The notes under the pieces are model-generated. The model did not search any database. It was given only the letters and a program-made list of their open reading frames with translations, and had not been told where the DNA came from. A program made the position numbers and the translations under genes. A stretch of DNA of 64,000 nt from Sabulibacter ruber. Its GTDB lineage: Bacteria > Bacteroidota > Bacteroidia > Cytophagales > Hymenobacteraceae. The stretch spans positions 310,001-374,000 of the forward strand of contig NZ_JAFFID010000002.1 of NCBI RefSeq assembly GCF_017355955.1. Direction: 5' to 3'. Below, piece after piece: positions 8,198 to 17,264 of the stretch (positions within the stretch are counted from its first letter, which is position 1; every line of letters begins with the position of its first letter).

Positions 8198-8237
8198 CAA
8201 TTCTAAAGGAGACTTCAATTAAAATACTTAAAAGCGG

Positions 8238-8285
8238 AAAAGCGAATCGGGGCTGTTTTGATCAAAACAGCCCCGATTCGCTTTT
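8238..8285. terminator. 48-bp perfect palindrome ending the epimerase transcript
   Basis: Two 24-bp arms meet at GATC with no spacer. The inner part is GGGGCTGTTTTGATC and its complement; the outer part is AAAAGCGAATC and its complement. It begins 20 bp beyond the epimerase stop codon on the minus strand, and the outer A/T-run suits a terminator in either direction. Confidence 0.75.
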
Positions 8286-8305
8286 CAATTTGCAGATGAA
8301 TTTTC

Positions 8306-9394
8306 TCAGGATAGGGTAGGAGCGAAGTCCACTCCATGACCAGCCACTTCAGGATTCAGCCGCAGCACTTCACCCGTTTGTTCAAAGCCACCGCTGAACG
8401 GATGCTCCGCAATAAATAAAGGAGTGTCCAAATCTATGAAGCCGAACCCACCGATGCCGGCGGCGAAATGAGCAGAGAAGGTCATGGCCAGAATGCTCTC
8501 CACCATGCCGCCGATCATCAGCCCCAGTCCGTGGACCTGTGCTAAGGTCGCCATCTGCAATGCCTCCAGCACGCCGCACTTCATCAATTTGATGTTGACA
8601 ACTGAGGCGCTTTTATCTTGAGAAAGCCTTGCCACGTCGGCTGCGCTGCGGGCAGACTCATCGGCGGCGATGGGGAAAGGACAGGTTATTGCCAACACCG
8701 CTAGGTCTTCCCAAGCTTCACGTGGAAGGAGCTGTTCCAGTAAGATAATAGGTATTTTGGCTTCGGCGGCTCTGTTGACAAATGCTTGGGCGCGCGCCAG
8801 ATCATAGCCGCAATTTCCGTCTACAATCAATTTTGCCCCCGGTGCCGCATTGTGGATTGCCTGAAGTCGGCGGAGATCATAATCCACATCAGTTCCCTCG
8901 GTTTTCACCTTAATAATAGAGAACCCACGTTCCACGATGGACCTCGCCGAAGCTGCAGCATGCGCCTCGTCGCCGGCGGTGATGGTAAGGTCGGTGACCA
9001 ACTGCGTATGCACTCCCCCGAAGAAGACATACAGCGGCATCTGGTAGTGTTTGCAGAGCGCATCCAGAATGGCCATCTCCACCCCACACCGGGCAGCGGG
9101 TGCATCATGTACAAGTTTATCTAATTCCTTGGCCAAGGTGCGCCAGTTCTTGACGTCTTTGCCAATCAAGTATTTCTCCAACTCCTGCAGAACTGCCAAG
9201 GTGCTTTCCTGTGTCTCGCCGCTCACTGCCGGGAACGGAGCCGCCTCCCCCAAACCCGTAGTCCCATCCGCCAGTTGCACCTGTACCACCACATTCTCCA
9301 CCTGGTACTGCGTGCCCGTGGCAATGGCGAAAGGTTCTATCAGCGGCAAGTTCAACGGTTGATAACTCACCGAGACGATTTGGGTAGAATTCAT
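8306..9394 (-). CDS. L-Ala-D/L-Glu-type dipeptide epimerase (enolase superfamily)
   Basis: A 362-residue member of the muconate-lactonizing subgroup of the enolase superfamily. The expected residues are in order: KVK with K162 and K164, metal ligands D192 (VDGNCG), E220 (LLEQL) and D245 (AADES), and the second general base K269 (IKLMKCG). Near the C-terminus D321 and D323 sit in FIDLDTP, the pair that holds the dipeptide ammonium group in Ala-Glu epimerases. The likely role is recycling of murein dipeptides, though other dipeptides are possible. The open frame extends 63 codons upstream, but homologues begin near MNSTQIVSVSYQPLNLPL, so the ATG at 9394 is chosen. It is a lone gene in a repeat-rich region. 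Confidence 0.88.
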   Translation of the reverse strand: MNSTQIVSVSYQPLNLPLIEPFAIATGTQYQVENVVVQVQLADGTTGLGEAAPFPAVSGETQESTLAVLQELEKYLIGKDVKNWRTLAKELDKLVHDAPAARCGVEMAILDALCKHYQMPLYVFFGGVHTQLVTDLTITAGDEAHAAASARSIVERGFSIIKVKTEGTDVDYDLRRLQAIHNAAPGAKLIVDGNCGYDLARAQAFVNRAAEAKIPIILLEQLLPREAWEDLAVLAITCPFPIAADESARSAADVARLSQDKSASVVNIKLMKCGVLEALQMATLAQVHGLGLMIGGMVESILAMTFSAHFAAGIGGFGFIDLDTPLFIAEHPFSGGFEQTGEVLRLNPEVAGHGVDFAPTLS

Positions 9395-9520
9395 GCTTTT
9401 TTGTGTATAGGTGTAGTAGCAAAGAAACAAAGAAAGGAAATGCAGCCAACAAGAAAACCGCGAATAAAATCTGCTAAGGCCGAAAGCGCGAAAGTTATCC
9501 TGTGAAAAACCGGCTTTTCC

Positions 9521-9556
9521 GTTTTCAAGGCGTTTTCTGAAAATCACCCTCAAAAT
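9521..9556. repeat. 36-nt intergenic dyad, copy 4
   Basis: It runs from GTTTTCAAGGCGTTTTC to a right end CACCCTCAAAAT. It lies 126 bp upstream of the epimerase start. Confidence 0.65.
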
Positions 9557-9602
9557 GAGGATTTTTCCACGGCAGCTTTTCAAGCCTTAAGCTACATTCT
9601 AC

Positions 9603-9675
9603 TATGGCGCGGAAGTTACTTCCGTGACTTCCTACTCTGATGTTCGTTAGTCACGGAAGTAACTTCCGCGCCATA
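9603..9675. repeat. Module D: 26-bp perfect inverted repeat
   Basis: Each arm is 26 bp (left begins TATGGCGCGGAAGTTAC, right ends CTTCCGCGCCATA) and they match perfectly around a 21-nt loop. It stands next to an inverted pair of module B. Confidence 0.9.
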
Positions 9676-9718
9676 TTGCTTTAGGGATAAAGAGGGTAGC
9701 TACTCACTCGCTCTTACC

Positions 9719-9755
9719 GCTGGCGCGAGCGTCCGCTCGTGTCCGCACGTATTCC
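9719..9755 (+). repeat. Module B, copy 3
   Basis: GCTGGCGCGAGCGTCC followed by GCTCGTGTCCGCACGTATTCC, in forward orientation, 44 bp from its inverted partner. Confidence 0.85.
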
Positions 9756-9799
9756 TAAATTCTTTTTCGACTAGCATTGGACAACTCAGAAATGTGAAG

Positions 9800-9824
9800 G
9801 CACGAGCGAGACGCTCGCGCCAGC
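9800..9824 (-). repeat. Module B, copy 4 (inverted)
   Basis: A shortened copy: the reverse complement is GCTGGCGCGAGCGTC followed by TCGCTCGTGC. Confidence 0.8.
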
Positions 9825-9869
9825 GATGAAGCTATTGCAGGTTTAACCTTTAGTTACTTCTAGCGAACC

Positions 9870-9905
9870 GTTTCAATGCTGTTTTCAAAAAATCAGCCCT
9901 GAAAC
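9870..9905. repeat. 36-nt intergenic dyad, copy 5
   Basis: GTTTCAATGCTGTTTTC on the left and AATCAGCCCTGAAAC on the right, extended by paired CC/GG. It lies 41 bp upstream of the -7 box of the ileS promoter. Confidence 0.7.
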
Positions 9906-9946
9906 GGAAAAAAGGCTAGGAATCTCTCCGCAAGTTTTTTATTGCT

Positions 9947-9954
9947 TAACTTTG
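9947..9954 (+). promoter_or_regulatory. Probable ileS promoter -7 box
   Basis: TAACTTTG fits TAnnTTTG. No clear -33 TTG is seen at the usual distance. It implies a leader of about 135 nt before the GTG start of ileS; I see no recognisable riboswitch in it. Confidence 0.45.
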
Positions 9955-10096
9955 CTAAATTGAGCGGGGCGAAGTACATAGAATTTATTTCGAATCGTAA
10001 AGCTTCAATCTACGCCGGGGGTGAAAAACATACTTTCCGAAAACCCGATTCAGATTAGATATTGAATAACAGCGAGCACACCAGACAAACAATAAG

Positions 10097-13000
10097 GTGA
10101 AGTACAACGAGTATAAGCAACTGGACTATGCGGGTCTGGCCGAAGAGGTGAGAGCCTACTGGAAAGAGAACCGCATCTTTGAAAAATCGGTGGAGACCCG
10201 GGCGGGTCAGCCTACCTTCGTTTTTTATGAGGGACCACCCTCTGCCAACGGCGCGCCGGGTATTCACCACGTGATGGCCCGTGCCGTGAAAGACATTTTC
10301 TGCCGCTACAAAACCTTGCAAGGGTTTCAGGTGCAACGCAAAGGCGGGTGGGACACCCACGGTCTGCCTATTGAGTTGCAGGTAGAGAAGGAACTGGGCA
10401 TTACCAAAGAAGACATCGGGAAGACCATCTCGGTGGAGGACTACAACGCCCGTTGCCGCGAGACCGTGATGCGTTTCAAAGACAAGTGGGACGACCTCAC
10501 TGAGCGCATGGGCTACTGGGTAGACCTGAACAATCCGTACATCACGTTTGAGAACGAGTACATAGAGTCTAACTGGGCGCTGCTCAAGAAGCTTTATGAC
10601 AAAGGTTTCCTGTACAAAGGTTACACCATTCAGCCGTACTCTCCTTCAGACGGAACAGGCCTAAGCTCCCATGAGCTCAACCAGCCAGGCTGCTACAAAG
10701 AAGTGAAGGACACGTCTATCGTAGCGCAGTTTAAGGTTACTAAAGATTCTAAATCAGAATTCCTTTTCAATAACCCTACCGGCGATGTCTACATCCTGGC
10801 CTGGACCACTACTCCCTGGACCTTGCCTTCCAACACCTCTTTGGCGGTTGGCGACAGAATTACCTATGTGCAGGTAAATACCTTCAATCCGTACACCCAC
10901 AAACCGGTGAGTGTGGTGTTGGCGAGAGACCTGGTAGGAAAATATTTTTCAGAAAAGAACAAAGGTCTTTCCCTGGCAGACTACAAACCCGGAGACAAAG
11001 CCATCCCATTTGAGATTGTGCAGGAGTTTACCGGGAAGCAATTAGTGGGTCTTCGGTACGAGCAACTGATGCCGTATCTGCAGCCTTTCTACGATGCGGA
11101 TAAAGCATTCCAGGTAGTGGCCGGAGATTTCGTGACCACCGAGGATGGTACCGGCGTGGTGCATACGTCTCCTACCTTCGGGGCCGATGACTTTAGGGTA
11201 GCCAAACAACACGGCATCCCAGCCCTCACCATCAAAGACGAGCTGGGCAATGAACTCCCCACCGTTGACCGGAGAGGAAAGTTCATCAACGAGATTGGGG
11301 TAAGACTGCAGGAAGGCGTTGCGAAGTATAACATCAAAACCCATAAACCACTTGGGCCCGATGACTTCTATGTAAAAAATTACACCAATGAAGATGAAAG
11401 CCACCCGGATTACAAAACCACGGATGTCATCATCTCCATCATCCTGAAGGAAGAGAACAAAGCCTTCAAGGTTGAGAAGTACGAGCACACGTACCCGCAC
11501 TCGTGGCGTACCGATAAACCGATTCTGTATTATCCGCTAGACAGCTGGTTCATCAAAACCACGGCGGTAAAGCAGCGGTTGATTGACCTGAACAAAACCA
11601 TCAACTGGAAACCAGAATCCACAGGCGTTGGTCGTTTCGGGAACTGGCTGGAGAACCTGGTAGACTGGAACCTGTCGCGCTCGCGCTACTGGGGAACGCC
11701 GCTACCTATCTGGCGCACCGAGGAAGGTGATGAGGAAATCTGCATCGGCTCCGTGGCTGAGCTGAACCGTGAAATTGAGCGCAGTATTGCCGCTGGTTTC
11801 ATGACCGAGAACCCGTTGCGCAAAGCCGGACAGCCTGTGCAAAACACCGGCTCTGAAGACGAGCACCAGGCCAACACCTTGCTGGAGTTTGCCGGTGAAT
11901 TCGCGCTCAGCCCTACTGGAACCGAAGAACCACGTGTGGAAAACGGTTTCGGCGGATTTGACTACAAAGCCTTTGATCTGCACCGTCCGTACGTAGACAA
12001 CATCATACTGGTAAGCCCAAGCGGCAAACCCATGAAGCGCGAGGCAGACCTCATTGACGTTTGGTTTGACTCCGGCGCCATGCCGTACGCGCAGTGGCAT
12101 TATCCATTGGAGAACAAAGACGTCTTTGAAGCCAGCTTCCCGGCCGACTTCATCGCCGAAGGTGTGGACCAGACCCGTGGTTGGTTCTTCACCTTGCATG
12201 CTTTGGCCGTGATGCTGGAAGACAGCGTGGCGTTCAAGAACGTAATCGCGAACGGTCTGGTGCTGGACAAGAACGGCAACAAGATGAGCAAGCGCCTCGG
12301 CAACGCCGTGGATCCGTTTGAAACCATCGGCCGCTTCGGACCTGATGCCACCCGCTGGTACATGATCGTGAACGCGCCACCGTGGGACAACCTCAAGTTC
12401 AACCTGGACGGCGTAACCGAAGTGCAGCGCCGTTTCTTCGGCACTTTGCAGAACACGTACTCGTTCTTCGCGCTGTACGCCAACCTGGATGGTTTCACGT
12501 TCGAAGGCGAGGAAATTCCGGTAGCGCAACGCACCGAAAGTGACCGCTGGATTATCTCCCGCCTGAACACACTGGTGAAAGAAGTAGCCGGCTACTTTGA
12601 CGATTACGATCCAACCAAAGCCGCCCGCGCTATTCAGGACTTCGTGGCCGATGAACTTAGTAACTGGTACGTACGCCTGAACCGCAAACGTTTCTGGAAA
12701 GGCGAACTGAACCAGGATAAACTGGCCGCTTACCAAACGCTGTACACTTGTTTGGAGACTGTGGCCAAATTGGCTTCGCCGATTGCGCCGTTCTACATGG
12801 ACCGCTTGTTCCTGGATCTGAGCCGCGTGAGTGGCCGCAGCCAGGCTGAGTCGGTGCACCTGGAGCTGTTCCCGCAAGTGCAGGAAGACCTGATTGACCA
12901 AGACCTGGAGCAACGCATGCACCTGGCGCAAACAGTTTCTTCTTTGGTGCACTCGCTGCGGAAGAAGCAGATGATCAAAGTGCGTCAACCATTGAGCCGC

Positions 13001-13654
13001 ATCCTGGTGCCTATTCTGGATGAGAAGATGAAGACCCAGCTGCAAGGCGTGGAAGACTTGATCTTGTCTGAGGTGAACGTGAAAACGCTGGAATACCTGG
13101 AAGACACTACCGGTATCTTGGTGAAAAAGATCAAACCTAACTTCAAGCGCCTGGGTCAGGTATTCGGGCCGAAGCTGAAGTTAGTGGCAGCCCAGATCCA
13201 GCAGATGAGTCAGGAAGACATTGCCAAAATGGAGCGTGAAGGTTTCTTCGAGATTCCGGTGGAAGATGATACTACGGTGCTGAGTCGCGAAGACGTGGAG
13301 ATCATGTCTGAGGATATCCCGGGTTGGCTGGTAGCTTCGGAAGGAGCCTTGACCGTAGCCTTGGACATCACCATCACCGAAGATCTTCGTCTGGAGGGAA
13401 TGGCCCGCGAGTTGGTGAACCGTCTGCAGAACCTGCGCAAAGACAGTGGTCTGGAAGTACAGGATAAAATCAGAGTATTCCTGCAGGATGGCAATGAAGA
13501 GGTGGCGGCGGCCGTTCAGGCTTTTGGAGGCTACATCTCAGAAGAGGTGCAAGCGGTAGAATTGTCGCTGGTACCTAGCCTGCCAGACGCAGAGGCAACC
13601 GTGCTGGACATGGAAGGTTTTAACCTGCCGGTTCGCATTGAGGTAGCCCGTTAG
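10097..13654 (+). CDS. ileS: Isoleucyl-tRNA synthetase, type 2 (eukaryote-like)
   Basis: A 1185-residue class I synthetase that charges tRNA-Ile and edits misactivated valine. The start is GTG, aligned with homologues beginning KYNEYKQLDY. The first catalytic signature, normally HIGH, reads GIHH at residues 55-58 within EGPPSANGAPGIHHVMAR. The second signature is KMSKR at 729-733. These neighbouring sequences mark the type 2 IleRS form, which is less sensitive to mupirocin than type 1. The editing domain occupies roughly 200-420, and the C-terminal part is the helical anticodon-binding and type 2 extension region. It is followed by lspA, a widespread gene linkage. Confidence 0.96.
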   Translation: MKYNEYKQLDYAGLAEEVRAYWKENRIFEKSVETRAGQPTFVFYEGPPSANGAPGIHHVMARAVKDIFCRYKTLQGFQVQRKGGWDTHGLPIELQVEKELGITKEDIGKTISVEDYNARCRETVMRFKDKWDDLTERMGYWVDLNNPYITFENEYIESNWALLKKLYDKGFLYKGYTIQPYSPSDGTGLSSHELNQPGCYKEVKDTSIVAQFKVTKDSKSEFLFNNPTGDVYILAWTTTPWTLPSNTSLAVGDRITYVQVNTFNPYTHKPVSVVLARDLVGKYFSEKNKGLSLADYKPGDKAIPFEIVQEFTGKQLVGLRYEQLMPYLQPFYDADKAFQVVAGDFVTTEDGTGVVHTSPTFGADDFRVAKQHGIPALTIKDELGNELPTVDRRGKFINEIGVRLQEGVAKYNIKTHKPLGPDDFYVKNYTNEDESHPDYKTTDVIISIILKEENKAFKVEKYEHTYPHSWRTDKPILYYPLDSWFIKTTAVKQRLIDLNKTINWKPESTGVGRFGNWLENLVDWNLSRSRYWGTPLPIWRTEEGDEEICIGSVAELNREIERSIAAGFMTENPLRKAGQPVQNTGSEDEHQANTLLEFAGEFALSPTGTEEPRVENGFGGFDYKAFDLHRPYVDNIILVSPSGKPMKREADLIDVWFDSGAMPYAQWHYPLENKDVFEASFPADFIAEGVDQTRGWFFTLHALAVMLEDSVAFKNVIANGLVLDKNGNKMSKRLGNAVDPFETIGRFGPDATRWYMIVNAPPWDNLKFNLDGVTEVQRRFFGTLQNTYSFFALYANLDGFTFEGEEIPVAQRTESDRWIISRLNTLVKEVAGYFDDYDPTKAARAIQDFVADELSNWYVRLNRKRFWKGELNQDKLAAYQTLYTCLETVAKLASPIAPFYMDRLFLDLSRVSGRSQAESVHLELFPQVQEDLIDQDLEQRMHLAQTVSSLVHSLRKKQMIKVRQPLSRILVPILDEKMKTQLQGVEDLILSEVNVKTLEYLEDTTGILVKKIKPNFKRLGQVFGPKLKLVAAQIQQMSQEDIAKMEREGFFEIPVEDDTTVLSREDVEIMSEDIPGWLVASEGALTVALDITITEDLRLEGMARELVNRLQNLRKDSGLEVQDKIRVFLQDGNEEVAAAVQAFGGYISEEVQAVELSLVPSLPDAEATVLDMEGFNLPVRIEVAR

Positions 13655-13697
13655 CAGACTTCCGTTGCAGACACAAAATAGAAGATAATCGCCTGCC

Positions 13698-13733
13698 GTT
13701 TTCAGCTTGTTTTCACTAAAACAGGAGAGAAAC
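13698..13733. repeat. 36-nt intergenic dyad, copy 6
   Basis: GTTTTCAGCTTGTTTTC on the left, ending GAGAGAAAC on the right, extended by paired CCTGCC/GGCAGG (13692-13739). It lies between ileS and lspA, 43 bp after one and 19 bp before the other. Confidence 0.75.
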
Positions 13734-13752
13734 GGCAGGTTAACTTTTCATC

Positions 13753-14370
13753 ATGAAGTACGCGAAATACTATCTGGTTGCCTTGCTGGTGATCGCCATT
13801 GACCAAGCGGTGAAAATGCTGGTTCATAATAACATGCAGATGGGCCTGCCCGGGCAGATTCCTGTGTTCGGAGATTGGTTCAAACTGCATTATACCTTAA
13901 ACCCGGGCATGGCGTTTGGGGTGGAGCTTGGTTCAGACTACGGGAAGATTATTCTCACTGTCTTCCGGATGGTAGCCATGGTGGCCATCGGGTACCTGGT
14001 GTATTACCTGGTGCAGAACCGCTACAACAAAGGCCTGATCTGGTGCGTGGGTCTGATTCTGGGCGGGGCCGTAGGCAACCTGATTGATAGTATCTTCTAC
14101 GGCGTACTGCTGGACAATGCACCTTACGGAGCGCCTACTCCCTGGCTGCACGGCCAGGTAATTGATATGTTCTACATTGATATATGGGAAGGCATTGTGC
14201 CTAGCTGGATTCCCATTATTGGGGGCACGCCCATGTCTTTGTGGCCAATCTTCAACGTAGCAGATGCGGCCATCTTTGTGGGCGTTCTGATCATCATCTT
14301 CAACCAGAACAAATTCCTGAACCAACCTCCGGACAGAGAGAAGCGGGAAATCAACATAGTAGAGGCATAA
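13753..14370 (+). CDS. lspA: Lipoprotein signal peptidase II
   Basis: A 205-residue inner-membrane aspartyl protease that removes signal peptides from lipidated prolipoproteins, here presumably serving the many lipoproteins encoded nearby. The conserved segments are DQAVKMLV, NPGMAFG, GGAVGNLID with catalytic D112, and FNVADAAI with catalytic D171. It is longer than the roughly 160 residues of the E. coli enzyme because of an insert between about 118 and 165 (DNAPYGAPTP, then PSWIPIIGG) that is usual in Bacteroidota. Four transmembrane helices are visible. It ends in a terminator hairpin. Confidence 0.96.
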   Translation: MKYAKYYLVALLVIAIDQAVKMLVHNNMQMGLPGQIPVFGDWFKLHYTLNPGMAFGVELGSDYGKIILTVFRMVAMVAIGYLVYYLVQNRYNKGLIWCVGLILGGAVGNLIDSIFYGVLLDNAPYGAPTPWLHGQVIDMFYIDIWEGIVPSWIPIIGGTPMSLWPIFNVADAAIFVGVLIIIFNQNKFLNQPPDREKREINIVEA

Positions 14371-14405
14371 AAAAGCGGGCTGTTCAGGAAGAGCAGCCCG
14401 CTTTT
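14371..14405. terminator. lspA terminator
   Basis: The arms AAAAGCGGGCTG and CAGCCCGCTTTT surround an 11-nt loop. The A- and T-ends could also serve the convergent minus-strand gene ending at 14421. Confidence 0.85.
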
Positions 14406-14420
14406 CGTTTTACGCCTATT

Positions 14421-15032
14421 TTAGAAAGAATAGCCCATATTCAGCCCTATCGCAAAGATGGAAGTGCCTTTGTTATAGAAATAACCTGAGGCCCGCATCC
14501 CAAAGAACAGCCGGTTGTCATTGAAAAAGTCTGTCTCCAGTACCGCTTTTCCGCCAAAGTCTCTTTCCCTGATATGCACAAAGAACTCATCAGGATTTCT
14601 GCCCGGGGTAGTAATAGCTCCTTCGGGAATCTCTCCTCTGGTTAAGTCCAGTTCTGAGCGTCTACGTACGGCAGGTCCGGCACCTAGCTTTATGGTGTAT
14701 CTTTCGGTTTCAACAAGATCATAGAAGAAAGAGGCGTCAAACATCACAAAGGCCTTTCTGGAAGTGAAAAGCTGCTTTTGCTTATCATACCTGGAAGAAC
14801 TCAGGTATTCGCCAGAGACGGTGATATGTAAGTGATCTGTGAGTTCACGGGTGTATTGCTGCGAGAACAAGGCACCACTGTTATCATCATCCAGAATATA
14901 CGCAAAGCCGACTCCCGTCCTGAAATGGTTTGGATACCGGTGCTGGGCAAAAGCTCCCTGAAATGCAAAAAGTAGGAAGAACCCCAATAAAGCCGATTTT
15001 AAAAGGGTACCTGAGTAGTTGAGGTGTTTCAT
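14421..15032 (-). CDS. Outer-membrane beta-barrel protein, function unknown
   Basis: A 203-residue exported protein. The signal peptide is clear (LLGFFLLFAFQGAFA, cleavage before QHRYP). The rest alternates polar and aromatic residues in short strands (YTRELTDHLHITVSGEYL, YTIKLGAGPAV, FFGMRASGYFY) and ends in GLNMGYSF with a terminal phenylalanine, as outer-membrane barrels do. The length suggests 8-10 strands. I do not recognise a specific family. It converges with lspA and shares its terminator. Confidence 0.7.
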   Translation of the reverse strand: MKHLNYSGTLLKSALLGFFLLFAFQGAFAQHRYPNHFRTGVGFAYILDDDNSGALFSQQYTRELTDHLHITVSGEYLSSSRYDKQKQLFTSRKAFVMFDASFFYDLVETERYTIKLGAGPAVRRRSELDLTRGEIPEGAITTPGRNPDEFFVHIRERDFGGKAVLETDFFNDNRLFFGMRASGYFYNKGTSIFAIGLNMGYSF

Positions 15033-15172
15033 AAACGGTTATCTAAAAAGGAGACGGCAGAAATAGCTAAATTGTACTGTCAATACTTAGGTTTAATTAT
15101 TTAAGTTGTGTGGCCAGCAGAATTTAGTGTTTCGGTTTATACGCGGATTCCGGAGGAGAGATTTCTGCCTGT

Positions 15173-15195
15173 TTTTTCAATTCTAGATTGAAAAA
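15173..15195. repeat. Small hairpin upstream of the peptide ABC gene
   Basis: The arms TTTTTCAAT and ATTGAAAAA surround TCTAG. It lies in the 229-bp gap before the ABC gene and may sit in its leader. No promoter box is obvious. Confidence 0.4.
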
Positions 15196-15261
15196 GTTGT
15201 CTCTTCAGAGGCGGCTTTCTTCGTACAAACGCCTTGGTTTTATAGATACTCCTCCTACAGC

Positions 15262-17085
15262 ATGTCCTCTGCTCCTTTGTTACAAGTAGACCATCTCAGC
15301 ATTTCTTTTCAGACCCGGCAGAGAGTGGTGCAGGCTGTAAGTGATATTTCCTTTCAGGTCCGGAAAGGAGAGGCAGTGGCCATTGTGGGAGAGTCTGGGT
15401 CAGGCAAAACCGTAACGGGTTTGTCTTTGATGCAACTGCTGCCTTCTGCCGGGGCCTCAATCTCTGGCAAAGCAGAATTTGATTCTCCGCAATTGGGGTT
15501 AGTAGACCTGCTCACCTTGCCAGAAAAGCAGTTAAGGAAAGTCAGAGGTCAGGACATTTCCATTGTTTTTCAGGACCCGATGTCTTCCTTGAACCCGGTT
15601 ATCACTTGTGGAAAACAGGTTGCCGAAGCCTTGTTAATCCACTTTCCTATTTCCAGAAAAGAAACGTATACGCGCACTATTGAGCTTTTTAAGCTGGTAA
15701 AGCTTCCGGAGCCAGAGAAGCAATTTGCCCGTTATCCACACCAACTTTCGGGTGGACAAAAGCAGCGGGTCATGATTGCCATGGCCATGGCCTGTGAACC
15801 TTCCTTACTCATTGCCGATGAACCCACCACTGCTCTGGATGTAACGGTGCAGGCCGGTATTCTGCAGTTGCTCAATGAACTCCGGGTGAAGAAAGGAATG
15901 GCCATGCTCTTTATCTCGCATGACTTGGGAGTAGTAGCCGAGATCGCTGATCGGGTGTTGGTCATGTACCAGGGCCGGATTGTAGAAGAGGGACCTGTAG
16001 CGCAGATTTTCACCAATCCGCAGCACCCCTATACGCAAGCTTTGCTAGCCTGCCGACCTACCCTTACAACCGATGTTCCAGTTTTGCCCACGGTTGCAGA
16101 TTTCATGACGAAAACAGATGTGTCGTCTGGCCAAACGTTGCCTTTGAGCATTACAGAACCACAGGCTAAAACGGTGGAAAAACGGGTTGCAGCACAAAGC
16201 CTTTCTGCCAATCCACACGCTATAAGAACCCGCCAGATGCCGCTTCTGCAGATACAGGATATCCACGTGGAATTCAAAAAGAACAGGTTGTTCTTTTGGC
16301 AGAAAAAAGAAGCAAACAAGGCTATAAACGGTGTTTCCTTTGAAGCTTTCCCCGGAGAGACCATTGCCATAGTGGGCGAATCTGGCTGTGGAAAAACTAC
16401 CTTAGGCCGGACCTTGTTGCGGTTGATAGCGCCAACCTCCGGGAAGATACTTTTCCACGGGCAAGATTGGGCGGCTTTGCCTAAAGAGGAACTCCGAAGG
16501 AAAAGGAAAGACTTCCAGATGATCTTTCAGGACCCGTATGCTTCATTGAACCCAAACCTGAAAATCGGCGAAGCCATTATGGAACCCATGCTGGTGCACC
16601 AGGTGTTACCTACTCAGCGGGAAAGAAAACAGCGCGCCTTGCAGTTACTGGAAACAGTAGGCCTCCTTCCCGAACATTTTGAACGTTATCCCCATGAATT
16701 TTCCGGCGGTCAACAACAGCGTATCTGCATTGCCAGAGCGTTGGCCCTGGAACCCACGTGTATCATCTGCGACGAAATTGTTTCGTCATTAGACGTATCT
16801 GTGCAAGCGCAGGTACTCAACCTCCTGAATCGTCTTAAGCGAGAATTCGACCTCACGCTTCTTTTTATCACGCATGATTTGTCGGTAGCCAGATTTATGG
16901 CCGATAGGCTGTTGGTCATGGACCAGGGCCGTGTGGTGGAAGAAGGTTCTGTGCAGCAGATATTCTCAAATCCGCAGCATCCGTATACCAAGACATTGCT
17001 GCAGGCTATTCCCTCCGGAGACATCTCTGATATTTTAGCAGCGCAGGAGAAACGAAAAGCGTACAAAGCAAGTATAGACGAATAG
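15262..17085 (+). CDS. Double-NBD peptide-type ABC ATPase (OppD-OppF fusion)
   Basis: A 607-residue cytoplasmic protein with two complete ATPase domains of the oligopeptide/nickel family. Domain 1 has Walker A GESGSGKT (43-50), signature LSGGQKQR and Walker B LLIADEPTTALD. Domain 2 has GESGCGKT, FSGGQQQR and the less usual Walker B CIICDEIVSSLD. Each is followed by an OppD/F-type C-terminal extension (NPQHPYTQALL, NPQHPYTKTLL). It should energise uptake or export of peptides, as in GsiA-like proteins, but no permease or binding protein is adjacent, so partners must be encoded elsewhere. Confidence 0.9.
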   Translation: MSSAPLLQVDHLSISFQTRQRVVQAVSDISFQVRKGEAVAIVGESGSGKTVTGLSLMQLLPSAGASISGKAEFDSPQLGLVDLLTLPEKQLRKVRGQDISIVFQDPMSSLNPVITCGKQVAEALLIHFPISRKETYTRTIELFKLVKLPEPEKQFARYPHQLSGGQKQRVMIAMAMACEPSLLIADEPTTALDVTVQAGILQLLNELRVKKGMAMLFISHDLGVVAEIADRVLVMYQGRIVEEGPVAQIFTNPQHPYTQALLACRPTLTTDVPVLPTVADFMTKTDVSSGQTLPLSITEPQAKTVEKRVAAQSLSANPHAIRTRQMPLLQIQDIHVEFKKNRLFFWQKKEANKAINGVSFEAFPGETIAIVGESGCGKTTLGRTLLRLIAPTSGKILFHGQDWAALPKEELRRKRKDFQMIFQDPYASLNPNLKIGEAIMEPMLVHQVLPTQRERKQRALQLLETVGLLPEHFERYPHEFSGGQQQRICIARALALEPTCIICDEIVSSLDVSVQAQVLNLLNRLKREFDLTLLFITHDLSVARFMADRLLVMDQGRVVEEGSVQQIFSNPQHPYTKTLLQAIPSGDISDILAAQEKRKAYKASIDE

Positions 17086-17086
17086 G

Positions 17087-17094
17087 TATATTTG
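17087..17094 (+). promoter_or_regulatory. Possible rnr promoter -7 box
   Basis: TATATTTG, immediately after the ABC gene stop, fits TAnnTTTG. It would give a leader of about 165 nt before the rnr ATG. No -33 element is evident. Confidence 0.4.
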
Positions 17095-17113
17095 TGCCGC
17101 TTCCTCAAAAAAC

Positions 17114-17149
17114 CTTTTTACCCTTGTTTCATGAAAACAAGCCTAAAAC
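17114..17149. repeat. 36-nt intergenic dyad, copy 7
   Basis: The left half starts CTTTTTACCCTTG, one base off the usual G start. The right half AAAACAAGCCTAAAAC is typical. Confidence 0.55.
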
Positions 17150-17264
17150 AGGAGAAACCTCTTGCGGAAGGAGGTATAAATCAAAAAATCACTAGGCAGC
17201 AAAGTAGCAGCCACACTGCCTCTGAGGTCAATCCAACCAGGGGCAGCTTATTTGAAAAGAATCA

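Noticed and set aside
9960..10096. Regulatory leader (T-box or similar) before ileS
   Set aside because: No T-box specifier or antiterminator is visible, and such elements are not expected in this phylum.
15732..15740. Perfect TTATCCACA in the peptide ABC gene
   Set aside because: It is isolated and inside a coding region at codons expected for that protein, so chance is enough.
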